Positions 24,817-34,746 are shown, counted from the first letter of the stretch. The stretch is 34,867 bases of DNA from Nostoc sp. T09 (GCF_002154695.1 NZ_MTAV01000167.1:1-34867); one strand, 5' to 3'. Made by a program: numbers and translations. Notes: generated by a model from the sequence alone, not told the origin.

Positions 24817-25020
24817 ACAAATCTTGAGTTCCAACTTTTAATTGATAGCCCTGGCAATTCTCCGGGCTGATATTTGTACTTGTGTAAAACGCAATTAATT
24901 TTAGAGCCAGGAAAACTCTCATCAAAAGAGTTGTTAAAAGTTGTACTCAATTGAGATATTCAGCATTTGTGGTTTGATTACTCTAGATTGTGTTGCTAAC
25001 TAAAAGGTGATGACTAAACT

Positions 25021-26430
25021 TCAGGAATTGGATGCTAAAGATTCTGTAGTCTTAGTTTCATTGCCATCTTCTGAACGATTACTCAGCCGATCTAAAATAT
25101 CCAAAACTTGCTGTTCAAAAGCAACTTGGGCGCGATTAGTTTTACCACCAACAAAAAGGCGATCGCCTTTTTTCAATGCCCAAATTTGTGAGTGAGAAAA
25201 GTAACTCATCACCACACCCAACATCAATAGAGCAAATCCTGTGTAAACAATCGGGATGCCAGGATCGGCTTTAATTTGTAAGCCAGTACTGCCAATTACT
25301 TCCAAAATTTTCAGCCTTACGCCATTAACTTGGGTAGACATTCCCGCACGCACAGTATCAATCAACTTACCAGTGGCATCGTAAATTAACACCATACCTT
25401 GCAAGTCTTTAGCTATTAAAGAAACACCTTCACTTAAATCTGGTTTGGTGGGAATCCATGTACCCCAAATACGCCCTGCACCATTGGTATTCAATTGTGC
25501 CATTGGCAGTTGGAAAATGGGGCTGTTATTAAATTGAACGCGAACACCAGAGAGTCCCCAATCAGTTTGATAGAAAGTGACGCCATGATAACGCAGAGGT
25601 TGGTTGACAAAAATCTTTTTGTGGTCAACTTCTTGCCCCTGATTATTCAAAACAGACATATCTGAATAAAATTGGTCGATTCCACCAGCAGGGGTGTAGT
25701 CAATCCAAAACCGATTGACTCGCACAGACCAATCTTTCGGAACTTGGGATAATGCTAAAGGCCCCGCATCAATAATATTTTTCACTTGAAATGTATCGCC
25801 GCTGGGAACCATTTCTTGAGCAACAAACCCAGTCATCGCCCCCCAAATTCCTCCCAACAGAATCGTGACGATACCAACATGAACGATAATCGGGCCGATG
25901 CGTCCGACTATTCCCTTACGGGCATAGAGAATGTCATCTTTTTCTTGAAAAATTTTATAACGCTGGTTTTTTAATATTTGGGTAAGCGTATTTAAGGAAC
26001 CAGTATCTAGTTCCGCACTCAAAGCTAATTTTTGAAATTGTCGGGGTTCATCGTAATATTTCCACCGTTGGGCAGCTTTTAAAGCCGGGAGTTGACGGGT
26101 AAAAGTACAAGCAGTCAGGCTAGTACCAAATAAGACCAGCAAACTTAGAAACCACCAAGTACGATATACATGGTCTAATCCCACTACTTGAATCACCTTC
26201 CAACTCAGGAAGCCAAATAAGGCTGGGTGTTCTGGGTAGTTAGCCTGGTAAAATGCAGGTGACTGACCTTGTTCAATTACAGTACCGCTAACGCTAAAAA
26301 GGGCGATTAATAATAGTAGGGCGATCGCTAATCGTAAATCTGTCAATATAGGCAACAGCTCTCGCCGTAGCACTCGCCAAGGTAATGACCACCATCTTGA
26401 TTCTGTGGTCGCTGAATTTTCTCCAGTCAT
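25021..26430 (-). CDS. ccs1: Cytochrome c biogenesis protein Ccs1 (ResB)
   Basis: The 469-residue ResB-family protein of system II haem delivery works with CcsA and CcdA to mature thylakoid-lumen cytochromes such as cytochrome f, c6 and c550. It has N-terminal helices (about 30-50 and 85-108), a third before the lumenal domain ([21 protein letters not shown], about 182-205), a large soluble domain (about 210-385, with [15 protein letters not shown]) and a final helix (about 395-418, [20 protein letters not shown]) with a cytoplasmic tail. The gene starts 3 bp after the ccdA stop, so they form one operon. No ccsA is in view. Confidence 0.96.
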   Translation of the reverse strand: MTGENSATTESRWWSLPWRVLRRELLPILTDLRLAIALLLLIALFSVSGTVIEQGQSPAFYQANYPEHPALFGFLSWKVIQVVGLDHVYRTWWFLSLLVLFGTSLTACTFTRQLPALKAAQRWKYYDEPRQFQKLALSAELDTGSLNTLTQILKNQRYKIFQEKDDILYARKGIVGRIGPIIVHVGIVTILLGGIWGAMTGFVAQEMVPSGDTFQVKNIIDAGPLALSQVPKDWSVRVNRFWIDYTPAGGIDQFYSDMSVLNNQGQEVDHKKIFVNQPLRYHGVTFYQTDWGLSGVRVQFNNSPIFQLPMAQLNTNGAGRIWGTWIPTKPDLSEGVSLIAKDLQGMVLIYDATGKLIDTVRAGMSTQVNGVRLKILEVIGSTGLQIKADPGIPIVYTGFALLMLGVVMSYFSHSQIWALKKGDRLFVGGKTNRAQVAFEQQVLDILDRLSNRSEDGNETKTTESLASNS

Positions 26431-26433
26431 TGC

Positions 26434-27174
26434 TTAAAAACTTCCAAAGGGAATCCGCGAAATTAAGGAAAACACACCAAAGCCGACCAACAACACACCG
26501 CTAACTGGGTTAATCCAACCAGACCAGCGGCGCAACTCCAGCAGCTTTTTAATTGCAGCAGTAAAAGTACCTGCCAAAATTAAAGGTGCTACATAACCTG
26601 CTGTATAAGTAATGAGCAAAACAGCGCCTAAAATTAAGTCTTGGGTATTCGCCACCCAACCCAGCAAGCTAGCCAAAACTGGTGTACTACAAGGTGACGC
26701 TACTAAGCCGAAAGTCAGTCCAATTAAATAGGAACGCACTCCAGGGGGTAAATCTTGCGAAATCCAATTCGTTTCGCCCAAGGACGGAAATTGCAGAGGT
26801 AGTGCTTCCAGTAGGTTTAACCCCATGAGAATGGCGATAACACTCACAATAATCGGTAAACCAATTCCCACTTGACCGTAAACTTTGCCTAAAAAGGCTG
26901 CTACTATTCCCAATCCTGCTAATGTGGTTGCTAATCCCAGCGCAAACCAAGTTGATTGGGCTGCTGCTTGCACGCGGCTTTTCGCTTCATAACCGCCAAT
27001 ATAGCCAATGGTAATGGGCAGCATAGAGAGCATACAGGGCGTCAGGCTGGTAAGTAAACCAGCCGCAAAAATAATACCAATACTCACCACGCTGAGGTGT
27101 CCCAATTGATTAGAGACAAGGGCATTGGCAAATTGTTCTAGTTTGTAAAGTTGGATTTGCAAAGTCTCAAGCAT
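26434..27174 (-). CDS. ccdA: Thiol-disulfide transporter CcdA
   Basis: The 246-residue, six-helix member of the DsbD-beta/CcdA family carries electrons from stromal thioredoxin across the thylakoid or plasma membrane to keep apocytochrome c haem-binding cysteines reduced. The two redox cysteines are in the expected helix-1 and helix-4 motifs: Cys47 in TSLTPCMLSMLP and Cys162 in VASPCSTPVLASL. It is first in the ccdA-ccs1 operon, an arrangement typical of cyanobacteria and of the system II pathway. Confidence 0.96.
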   Translation of the reverse strand: MLETLQIQLYKLEQFANALVSNQLGHLSVVSIGIIFAAGLLTSLTPCMLSMLPITIGYIGGYEAKSRVQAAAQSTWFALGLATTLAGLGIVAAFLGKVYGQVGIGLPIIVSVIAILMGLNLLEALPLQFPSLGETNWISQDLPPGVRSYLIGLTFGLVASPCSTPVLASLLGWVANTQDLILGAVLLITYTAGYVAPLILAGTFTAAIKKLLELRRWSGWINPVSGVLLVGFGVFSLISRIPFGSF

Positions 27175-27391
27175 GGGGCATTATGGACGGGAAATGCTTA
27201 CTCTGCTTGAATTTTAGCTTACTTTGTGATTCTAGGCTGGAGCTATTTTATTGTAGCGTGGGCATTGTCTACAGTTGGCTCAAACCCTAATTTTTACGTT
27301 GTAGGCATTACCCATCCTAGAGTTGAATTCTAAAACTGAAAAATAATCTGAGGTGTTTATGGACTGCTATAAAGCAAGCATTTATGATAAT

Positions 27392-28135
27392 TCAAGCTGT
27401 TAGTAAACTTTGTTTTTTATAGGTTGCCTGAACAAAAGCCTGAAAAATTCTTTGATGATTTGGATCGTTAGCTGAAAGTTCCGGATGCCATTGCACGCCA
27501 ATAGCCCAAGGATGATGTTCGTGTTCCACAGCTTCAATCACCTCATCTTCTAAAGCATAGGCAACAACACGCCATCCTGGTGGTACTTGGTGTACTGCTT
27601 GGTGGTGCCAAGAGACTACAGATATGTGAGTACTTTGTACACAGTCAGCTAAACGGCTTTCTGCATTTATCTTCACCATGTGTTCTGTTGGTAAACGCCT
27701 TCCTGGTTCAGGATCTAGACGATGCAATACTGAAGTACCGTATACCTCTGGTACATGGGGAATGAGAGTTCCACCAGAGGCGACGATAAGAATTTGTAAA
27801 CCCCGACAAATACCAAATACAGGTAAATGATACTCAAGGGCAAACTTAGCTAGTTGCAGTTCAAAAGCATCGCGATCGCCATCTACAGAATAAATGCTAG
27901 GGTGGTCACAACCCTTGTAGCAATTAGGGTGAATATCTCCACCACCAGAGATAATCAAACCATCTAGAGGCTCTAAAAGCCTAACGGTGTCAGTTTCGCC
28001 AGGTGGTAATAATATGGGAGTCCCACCTGCGGCGCGGACAGCATCTATATAACTACTTGGTAGAGAAAATGGTAAAGCATCTTTGCGACCGTAGGTTGTA
28101 ATTCCAATCAATGCATTTCGTGATTTTCTACTCAT
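27392..28135 (-). CDS. Peptidase C26 / gamma-glutamyl-GABA hydrolase family protein
   Basis: The 247-residue class I glutamine-amidotransferase-like hydrolase is similar to PuuD. The catalytic triad is complete: Cys110 in FGICRGLQ, His217 and Glu219 in VQWHPEL. GLIISGGGDIHPNCY is the conserved oxyanion-hole strand. Family members cleave gamma-glutamyl amides such as gamma-glutamyl-GABA. The precise substrate here is unknown and no putrescine-pathway genes are adjacent. It is flanked by gene-free spacers of about 190-220 bp, so it is probably monocistronic. Confidence 0.93.
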   Translation of the reverse strand: MSRKSRNALIGITTYGRKDALPFSLPSSYIDAVRAAGGTPILLPPGETDTVRLLEPLDGLIISGGGDIHPNCYKGCDHPSIYSVDGDRDAFELQLAKFALEYHLPVFGICRGLQILIVASGGTLIPHVPEVYGTSVLHRLDPEPGRRLPTEHMVKINAESRLADCVQSTHISVVSWHHQAVHQVPPGWRVVAYALEDEVIEAVEHEHHPWAIGVQWHPELSANDPNHQRIFQAFVQATYKKQSLLTA

Positions 28136-28324
28136 AGCTTTTCTTTACTCCTAAGGTTTTGAGAGTTGGGATTGGTGCTTGTGTAAGATTAACCACATCT
28201 GTTATACCCAATAGTTCATAAAATCTGGGAAATTTTAGTGGTTGCTTGAACACCCTAGGAGGGGGATTTATTTTTGTCTAGTTCTCTTAAATATCACATA
28301 TCAATACTAGATCTACTGTAAAAG

Positions 28325-29392
28325 TTATACCTTGAGCCGACAAATGTGCGATTGTTCTTTTTGAAAGCACTCATAGGCTATTTGTTTGCCATCAGGCGAC
28401 CAAACTGGACGTGAATCTCGGCCTTTATTCGTAGTTAGTCGAGTTTGACCAAAACCATCAGCGTTCATTACATAAATGTCTGAGTTACCATCCCGATTAG
28501 ATTCAAAAGCAATTCGTTTACCATCAGGTGACCAAGCTGGGGTTTGAGATATTCCTTGATCTGTAAGCTGAGTGTTACCAGAGCCATCAGTATTAATTAC
28601 GTAAATATAACCATTGTTCTTGAAAGGTTCAGGACTTGAATGGTAAGCAATTTTTTTACTATCTGGCGACCAAACTGCGCCTGCATTATTATTTTGGTCT
28701 TTAGTTAATCGAATTTGATTAGAACCATCCGCATTCATCACATAATTTTCTTCATTACCATCGCGTCCAGAAATAAAGGCAATTTTTTGACCATCAGGTG
28801 ACCAAGAAAGCACAGAATCATATCCCGGATTTTTGGTGATTCTTGTAACATTAGAACCATCGGCATTCATCACATAGATTTCATAATCATTATTTTCCCG
28901 ACGAGAACCAAAAGCAATCTTTTTGCCATCTGGTGACCAAATATAAGGATAATCACCCGCTGGATTTTTAGTTAAATTCGTTTGTCCAGAACCATCAGCA
29001 TTCATGACGTAGACTTCTGGGTTGCCATCACGTCCAGAAAGAAAGGCAATTTTCTTGCTATCTGGTGACCAAACGGGAGAGCGATCCTTTACTTTATTAT
29101 TGGTGAGATTCTTGATATTTGAGCCATCAGCATTCATTACATAAATTTCTTCGTTGCCAGGATTTTTCAAACTCATGAAAGCAATCTGCTTGCCATCTGG
29201 TGACCACTGTGGTTCTTCAGCAAGCTGAATTTTGGGAGTTAAATCGGTTATGGTTCGTTGAACAATAGGAGGTTTTTTAGGAAAGATTTCAGCTTTAGCC
29301 TCTGTGAGATTATTGCTAGCACAACTGGTAAGGCTTAGTACTAATCCTAAGAAGCCAGAAAAGCTGATAAAGCGATTATTTAAAGTACGCAT
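28325..29392 (-). CDS. TolB-like lipoprotein with seven PD40 repeats
   Basis: This 355-residue protein has a lipoprotein signal that ends in LSLTSC (Cys24), so it should be a membrane lipoprotein outside the cytoplasm. From about residue 58 there are seven repeats of about 42 residues, each with a WSPD(G/S)K/Q-x-IA motif, most followed by (I/V)YVMNADGS and LT. Seven such blades would close a beta propeller, as in the C-terminal domain of TolB. The TolB N-terminal domain and tolA, tolQ, tolR and pal genes are missing, so this is a stand-alone propeller, probably a binding scaffold. The close similarity of the repeats points to recent duplication or gene conversion. Confidence 0.92.
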   Translation of the reverse strand: MRTLNNRFISFSGFLGLVLSLTSCASNNLTEAKAEIFPKKPPIVQRTITDLTPKIQLAEEPQWSPDGKQIAFMSLKNPGNEEIYVMNADGSNIKNLTNNKVKDRSPVWSPDSKKIAFLSGRDGNPEVYVMNADGSGQTNLTKNPAGDYPYIWSPDGKKIAFGSRRENNDYEIYVMNADGSNVTRITKNPGYDSVLSWSPDGQKIAFISGRDGNEENYVMNADGSNQIRLTKDQNNNAGAVWSPDSKKIAYHSSPEPFKNNGYIYVINTDGSGNTQLTDQGISQTPAWSPDGKRIAFESNRDGNSDIYVMNADGFGQTRLTTNKGRDSRPVWSPDGKQIAYECFQKEQSHICRLKV

Positions 29393-29815
29393 GAGCAGTC
29401 ACCCCTTTAAAATCAAAATAATTTTTAGGTTTATTAGTTTATTTATCACCTCAATTATGTTGACTGTTTGCTGTTAAAATTTGTTCTCTGATTTTGTGAT
29501 GTTACTTCCAGATAAATATCAACTTGAGAGAACTCAGCATTTATATAGCACTCATATTTGATTTTTGAAAAAAAACTCAGTACACTTTTATTCCTTCTTC
29601 CCTGTTCCCTCCCTACGTAAATAATTTCAGTAATCAAATCGGATTGCTATATAGCACTCCTATCTGACTTGTGAACTTACTGGTAGAGGCAGGATTGAGG
29701 AAACAATGAGATAGAATCCTAATGTTGATATAAATCACATGTCTCAAGCATAAACAGAGCATCTGAGACAATCAGGGTAACTGATAACTATGAATTGATA
29801 TTTAGGAGTAATTTT
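29393..29815. other. Gene-free spacer with a 12-bp direct repeat
   Basis: No credible gene is visible in these 423 bp. TATATAGCACTC occurs at 29542-29553 and again at 29648-29659, each followed by a related TATxTGA, so the 106-bp segment between looks like a small repeat element or two copies of one. Promoters for the divergent PD40 lipoprotein and the Uma2 gene must lie here, but I cannot assign boxes. Confidence 0.4.
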
Positions 29816-30583
29816 ATGGTTGTACAAGTTCACCCCATCCAAAAACAACCAACTGTTACTTGGGAAGCACTTCCAGCCGACTATATTTTACCTGACGATC
29901 CAGTGGAAAATATTCAGCAACCCTCACTCGCTGCGGCGCTTACTGATGCTTTAGGAACCGCAGGATGCATCCAACCTCAAATGCTGATTGACACTAATTT
30001 TGGACTGGTAGCCACGGTAAATAAAAAAATTGTCGTTAAAGCACCTGATTGGCTTTACGTCCCGCAAGTGCAGCCTGTAGCCGCTGATGTGATTCGTCGG
30101 AGTTATACCCCGAATTTAGAAGGAACTGCTGTGGCTGTGGTGATGGAATTTCTTTCAGACACAGAGGGGGGAGAACTATCAGTACGCTCAACTCCACCTT
30201 ATGGTAAACTCCATTTTTACGAACGGATTCTCAATGTTCCCACCTACGTAACCTACGACCCCTACGAACCAAGTCTAGAAGTACGTTGCTTGCAAAATGG
30301 AGAATATGCTTTGCAGCCAGCAGATGCTAATGGAAGGTTCTGGATTCCAGAGTTAGAGTTATTTCTCGGAATTTGGTACGGTGAAAGACTATGCCAAACC
30401 ATAAATTGGCTGCGGTGGTGGGATAGAGATGGAAATTTGCTGTTGTGGAGCAACGAACAAGCAGAACAGGAACGTCAACGTGCTGAACAAGAACGTCAAC
30501 GTGCTGAACAAGAACGTCAACGTGCTGATATATTAGCAACTAAGTTACGAGAGTTAGGTGTTAATCCTGATACGCTCTCTTGA
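29816..30583 (+). CDS. Uma2 family protein (DUF820, PD-(D/E)XK-like)
   Basis: AGGAG at 29802-29806 selects ATG 29816 (255 residues). The middle (about 40-200) has the Uma2 layout: PDWLYVPQVQP, VVMEFLSDTEGGE (the E-x-x-S/D active-site strand), LHFYERILNVPTYVTYDP and FWIPELELFLGIWYG. This restriction-endonuclease-like fold is greatly expanded in cyanobacteria. Its function is unproven, with nuclease or mobile-element links proposed. The C-terminus is a charged coiled coil built from three exact-looking copies of EQERQRA, encoded by a 21-bp tandem repeat at 30464-30526, and ends LRELGVNPDTLS. It stands alone. Confidence 0.9.
   Translation: MVVQVHPIQKQPTVTWEALPADYILPDDPVENIQQPSLAAALTDALGTAGCIQPQMLIDTNFGLVATVNKKIVVKAPDWLYVPQVQPVAADVIRRSYTPNLEGTAVAVVMEFLSDTEGGELSVRSTPPYGKLHFYERILNVPTYVTYDPYEPSLEVRCLQNGEYALQPADANGRFWIPELELFLGIWYGERLCQTINWLRWWDRDGNLLLWSNEQAEQERQRAEQERQRAEQERQRADILATKLRELGVNPDTLS
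30464..30526. repeat. 21-bp coding tandem repeat, three copies
   Basis: Units at 30464-30484, 30485-30505 and 30506-30526 are nearly identical (GAACAAGAACGTCAACGTGCT, with one G variant in the first) and encode heptads of a coiled coil. Copy-number change would alter protein length by seven residues without a frameshift. Confidence 0.9.
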
Positions 30584-31117
30584 TATAATACCGATTTAAA
30601 CAATGTTTGCGACAGATAAATCATTCGGAGGGCACAGCAGTGCTGTGCCCCTACCCATCGGTCACATTCTTTTTTCAAATTGGTATAATTAAACAATTCT
30701 CGAACCTATACCCCAAAACCAAAAATAAAGTTCCCCAAAGGCATAGCCTAAGGGATTTTATGCAAGTGAGTACAGCAATTAATATATATAAAAGTATCTA
30801 AAATACTTCATGAGATAATCGTAGAGAAATTAGAGAGAAATCAAGAGCTGCAATCTGTCCATAAATTGTGATTTTAATTTAGGCAGAAGACAGTTATTTA
30901 AAACAGAATATTCAAAAAAATTATTGCCTGGGATTAGCTAACTCTAATTCTTCTATCAATACATTCCCCTAATTTTGAGTAGCAGGTAATTATAAATAAA
31001 CCCAGGTTTGAAATGACTGGAAGTAAAGAGTCCAAATTATGGACTCTTGACGTTTATTTATGCCCCTCTACTGAGCAATGTGGATATCTTCGCATTTGGC
31101 TGACAAGGCAGGAGTAA
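30584..31117. other. Gene-free region upstream of nifJ
   Basis: These 534 bp carry no credible gene. They contain a 21-bp perfect palindromic hairpin at 30630-30650 (GGGCACAGCA and its complement around one G), a type of interspersed repeat seen in many cyanobacterial genomes. It is followed within 25 bp by a T-run, so it could also terminate the Uma2 transcript. They also contain the inverted repeat at 31026-31048. The remainder is AT-rich. Confidence 0.5.
31026..31048. promoter_or_regulatory. Inverted repeat 70 bp before nifJ, candidate operator
   Basis: AAGAGTCC (31026-31033) and GGACTCTT (31041-31048) form a perfect 8-bp inverted repeat with a 7-bp AT spacer. It runs into TTGACG (31047-31052), a possible -35 element, though no good -10 is visible. 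The size and symmetry suit a dimeric repressor site or an RNA hairpin. No specific regulator is recognised. Confidence 0.4.
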
Positions 31118-34100
31118 ATGATGAACAAAACCTTTGCTACTATCGACGGGAATGAAGCTGTCTCCCGTGTTGCTTACAAATTAAATGAAGTAATTGCGAT
31201 TTATCCTATCACCCCCTCCTCAACAATGGGTGAATGGGCAGATGCTTGGTCGGCTGAAGGTCGTCCTAACCTTTGGGGTACGGTTCCCAGCGTGGTACAG
31301 ATGCAAAGTGAAGGTGGGGCTGCGGGTGCAGTACATGGGGCGTTGCAAACGGGTTCCCTGAGTACCACTTTCACCGCATCCCAGGGATTATTGTTGATGA
31401 TACCGAATCTCTACAAAATCGCTGGGGAATTAACAAGCGCGACAATTCACGTCGCTGCACGTTCTTTAGCTACCCATGCTTTGTCGATTTTCGGCGATCA
31501 TAGCGATGTGATGGCAGCACGTGCTACAGGGTTTGCGTTACTGTGTTCGGCTTCGGTGCAAGAAAACCTTGATTTTGCCCTCATCGCCTATGCTGCAACC
31601 CTAGAAGCGCGAGTACCATTTATGCACTTTTTTGACGGCTTCCGTACCTCCCATGAAGTGCAGAAAGTAAAGCTACTCTCTGATGATGATTTGCGATCGC
31701 TCATCAACGACAATCTCATATTAGCCCACCGCAGCCGCGCCCTCACCCCAGATCACCCAGTATTGCGGGGTACAGCTCAAAACCCCGATATTTATTTCCA
31801 GTCCCGTGAAGGCGCTAACCCCTACTACAGCGCCACCCCCGAAATTGTTCAACGTCTGATGGATCAATTTGGCGATCGCACTGGCAGATATTATCAAATC
31901 TATGAATATCATGGCGCACCCGATGCCGAGCGCATAATCGTCATCATGGGTTCTGGCTGTGAAACCGTCCATGAAACCGTAGATTACCTCAACAACCAGG
32001 GCGAAAAAGTCGGTGTCGTGAAAGTTCGACTTTATCGCCCCTTTGATGTAGAAAGATTTGTCGCAGTCTTACCTAATAGTGTAAAAGCGATCGCCGTTCT
32101 CGACCGCACCAAAGAACCAGGTAGCGCAGGCGAACCACTTTATTTAGATGTAGTCGCTGCAATTCATGAAGCATGGGAAGCATCTTCCTTGTCCCCCTCA
32201 TCCTCTCCCAAAATCATCGGTGGTCGCTACGGTCTTTCCTCGAAAGAATTTACCCCAGCGATGGTGAAGGGAATATTCGATAACCTTGCTTTACCTACGG
32301 CAAAAAAACACTTTACTATCGGTATTAATGACGATGTTAGCCATACATCTTTAAGTTTTGACCCCAATTTCTCGACTGAACCAGATAACGTTGTCCGGGC
32401 AATGTTTTACGGGTTAGGCTCAGATGGTACAGTAGGCGCTAACAAAAACTCCATCAAGATTATTGGCGAAGAAACCGACAACTATGCCCAAGGCTACTTT
32501 GTCTACGACTCCAAGAAATCTGGCTCGATGACGGTTTCTCATCTACGCTTTGGCCCTCAGCCCATTCGCTCAACCTACCTCATCGACAAAGCCAACTTTA
32601 TTGGTTGTCATCATTGGGGATTTTTGGAACGAATTGATGTTCTCAAAGCTGCGATTCCGGGGGCGACTATTTTAGTCAACAGTCCCTATGATGCAGATGC
32701 GGTTTGGGAAAATTTACCTGGGAGAGTGCGGCAGCAAATTATTGAGAAGCAGCTGAAATTATACACGATTAATGCTTCCCAAGTTGCTCGTGAAAGTGGC
32801 ATGGGCGGCAGAATTAACACGATTATGCAGGTGTGCTTCTTTGCCTTAGCTAATGTTTTACCACAACAAGAAGCGATCGCCAAAATCAAACAAGCGATAG
32901 AGAAAACCTACGGTAAGAAAGGCGCGGAAGTTGTCCGCATGAACTTGCAAGCCGTTGACCAAACCCTAGAAAATCTACATGAGGTAGAAGTCAAATATGA
33001 GGAGCAAGGAAAATGGATAGATGAAGAAGCATACAGCCAAAATCCTCTGCCTATTAATGCCCCAGAATTTGTGCGGGAAGTCCTTGGTAAAATCATGGTA
33101 TGGCAAGGTGATGACCTCCCTGTAAGCACACTACCCCCTGATGGCACATTCCCCACAGGTACAACCAAGTGGGAAAAACGCAACGTCGCTGAAGAGATTC
33201 CTGTATGGGATGCGGATGTCTGCGTTCAATGTGGTAAATGTGTGATGGTATGTCCTCATAGCGCCATCCGCGCTAAAGCGTATCAGGCGAGTGAGTTAGT
33301 TAATGCACCAGCAAGCTTTAAGGCAATTGATGCCAAAGATCGGGACTTTGCCAATCAAAAATTTACCATTCAGGTAGCCCCAGAAGATTGTACAGGCTGC
33401 GTCATCTGTGTGAATGTCTGCCCAGCCAAAAATAAATCTGAGCCGTTGAAAAAAGCCATTAACATGGCAAAGCAGCTACCTTTGCGGGAACAAGAACGCA
33501 AAAACTGGGATTTCTTCTTAAGTTTGCCCAATCCCGACCGCAGACAACTAAAACTCAACCAAATTCGTCAACAACAACTGCAAGAACCATTATTTGAATT
33601 TTCTGGTGCTTGTGCTGGTTGTGGAGAGACACCTTATTTAAAATTATTGACACAACTGTTTGGCGATCGCGCAGTCATTGCCAATGCTACTGGTTGTTCT
33701 TCCATCTATGGCGGAAATTTACCCACAACCCCCTGGACAACCAACGCTGAGGGAAGAGGCCCAGCCTGGTCTAATAGCTTATTTGAAGATAACGCCGAAT
33801 TTGGTTATGGCTTCCGCCTTTCCTTAGATAAGCAAGCAGAATTTGCAACCGAACTGCTGCAACAATTCACTGGTGAAATTGACGATAATCTGATTCACTC
33901 CATCCTCAACGCTACGCAAAACACTGAAGCTGACATTTGGGAACAACGGGAACGGGTGGCGTTGTTGAAAAAACGACTAGATGAAATCATCAATTCCTCA
34001 TCAGACTTCAATCTAAAATCCAAAATCCAAAATCTCAAATCCCTTGCAGATTACCTCGTTAAGAAAAGCGTCTGGATTGTTGGCGGTGACGGCTGGGCTT

Positions 34101-34711
34101 ATGATATTGACTTTGGCGGTATCGATCATGTCTTAGCCAGTGGTCGCAATGTGAATATCTTGGTAATGGATACAGAAGTATATTCCAACACAGGCGGACA
34201 ATCATCAAAAGCCACCCCAAAAGCAGCAGTAGCGAAATTTGCCGCCAGTGGTAAGCCTGCGCCCAAGAAAGACTTAGGTTTAATCGCCATGACCTACGGA
34301 AATATCTACGTAGCGAGTGTAGCCCTTGGTGCCAGAGATGAACATACCCTGAGAGCGTTTTTGGAAGCAGAAGCTTTTGATGGCCCATCGTTGATTATTG
34401 CTTACAGCCATTGCATCGCCCACGGCATCAACATGACCACAGGGATGAATCACCAGAAATCCTTGATAGAATCAGGGCGGTGGTTGCTGTATCGGTATAA
34501 TCCTGAGTTGCACAAAGATGGTAAGAATCCCTTGCAATTAGATATGAAAGCGCCTAAGCAGCCTGTAGAGCAATCAATGTATCAAGAAAATCGCTTCAAG
34601 ATGCTGACTAAGAGTAAGCCAGAAGTTGCGAAACAACTGCTAGAACAAGCGCAAGCGGAAGTAGATGCACGTTGGCAGATGTATCAATATTTGGCAAATA
34701 GAAATGAGTAA
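31118..34711 (+). CDS. nifJ: Pyruvate:ferredoxin/flavodoxin oxidoreductase (NifJ)
   Basis: The 1197-residue enzyme oxidises pyruvate and CoA to acetyl-CoA and CO2 with electrons to ferredoxin or flavodoxin. It is used in fermentation and, in some diazotrophs, to supply nitrogenase. Domain I has YPITPSSTMGEW. Two 4Fe-4S motifs, CVQCGKCVMVCP (about 702) and CTGCVICVNVCP (about 760), follow the linker. GACAGCGETP (about 831) starts the TPP domain, which also has GGDGWAYDIDFGG (about 990) and VMDTEVYSNTGGQ. AGGAG at 31110-31114 serves either of two adjacent ATGs, and 31121 has the better spacing. Residues about 962-976 are encoded by a heptamer array and look inserted between two conserved blocks. 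Confidence 0.96.
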   Translation: MMNKTFATIDGNEAVSRVAYKLNEVIAIYPITPSSTMGEWADAWSAEGRPNLWGTVPSVVQMQSEGGAAGAVHGALQTGSLSTTFTASQGLLLMIPNLYKIAGELTSATIHVAARSLATHALSIFGDHSDVMAARATGFALLCSASVQENLDFALIAYAATLEARVPFMHFFDGFRTSHEVQKVKLLSDDDLRSLINDNLILAHRSRALTPDHPVLRGTAQNPDIYFQSREGANPYYSATPEIVQRLMDQFGDRTGRYYQIYEYHGAPDAERIIVIMGSGCETVHETVDYLNNQGEKVGVVKVRLYRPFDVERFVAVLPNSVKAIAVLDRTKEPGSAGEPLYLDVVAAIHEAWEASSLSPSSSPKIIGGRYGLSSKEFTPAMVKGIFDNLALPTAKKHFTIGINDDVSHTSLSFDPNFSTEPDNVVRAMFYGLGSDGTVGANKNSIKIIGEETDNYAQGYFVYDSKKSGSMTVSHLRFGPQPIRSTYLIDKANFIGCHHWGFLERIDVLKAAIPGATILVNSPYDADAVWENLPGRVRQQIIEKQLKLYTINASQVARESGMGGRINTIMQVCFFALANVLPQQEAIAKIKQAIEKTYGKKGAEVVRMNLQAVDQTLENLHEVEVKYEEQGKWIDEEAYSQNPLPINAPEFVREVLGKIMVWQGDDLPVSTLPPDGTFPTGTTKWEKRNVAEEIPVWDADVCVQCGKCVMVCPHSAIRAKAYQASELVNAPASFKAIDAKDRDFANQKFTIQVAPEDCTGCVICVNVCPAKNKSEPLKKAINMAKQLPLREQERKNWDFFLSLPNPDRRQLKLNQIRQQQLQEPLFEFSGACAGCGETPYLKLLTQLFGDRAVIANATGCSSIYGGNLPTTPWTTNAEGRGPAWSNSLFEDNAEFGYGFRLSLDKQAEFATELLQQFTGEIDDNLIHSILNATQNTEADIWEQRERVALLKKRLDEIINSSSDFNLKSKIQNLKSLADYLVKKSVWIVGGDGWAYDIDFGGIDHVLASGRNVNILVMDTEVYSNTGGQSSKATPKAAVAKFAASGKPAPKKDLGLIAMTYGNIYVASVALGARDEHTLRAFLEAEAFDGPSLIIAYSHCIAHGINMTTGMNHQKSLIESGRWLLYRYNPELHKDGKNPLQLDMKAPKQPVEQSMYQENRFKMLTKSKPEVAKQLLEQAQAEVDARWQMYQYLANRNE
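34007..34041. repeat. Heptamer STRR inside the nifJ coding sequence
   Basis: Five heptamers (TTCAATC, TAAAATC, CAAAATC, CAAAATC, TCAAATC) lie in frame within nifJ and encode the stretch around NLKSKIQNLKS. Thirty-five bases are not a multiple of three, so the full insert must include neighbouring bases to keep the frame. Confidence 0.85.
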
Positions 34712-34734
34712 TAGGTTCTTGCTCTTACCTATTA
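34709..34734. terminator. Weak hairpin at the nifJ stop codon
   Basis: TAATAGGT (34709-34716) and ACCTATTA (34727-34734) form an 8-bp stem with a 10-bp loop that includes the nifJ stop codon. It is followed by CACAATTTT, only a short T-run. It sits between convergent genes and may act in both directions. Confidence 0.4.
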
Positions 34735-34746
34735 TCACAATTTTGA

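Noticed and set aside
24835-25020. Pho box upstream of pstS
   Set aside because: I looked for spaced CTTAACCT-like octamers on both strands and saw only loose AT-rich similarity.
34059-34388. Minus-strand ORF of 109 codons inside nifJ
   Set aside because: It is antisense to the highly conserved TPP domain of NifJ and is rich in Leu, Arg and His as expected of a shadow.
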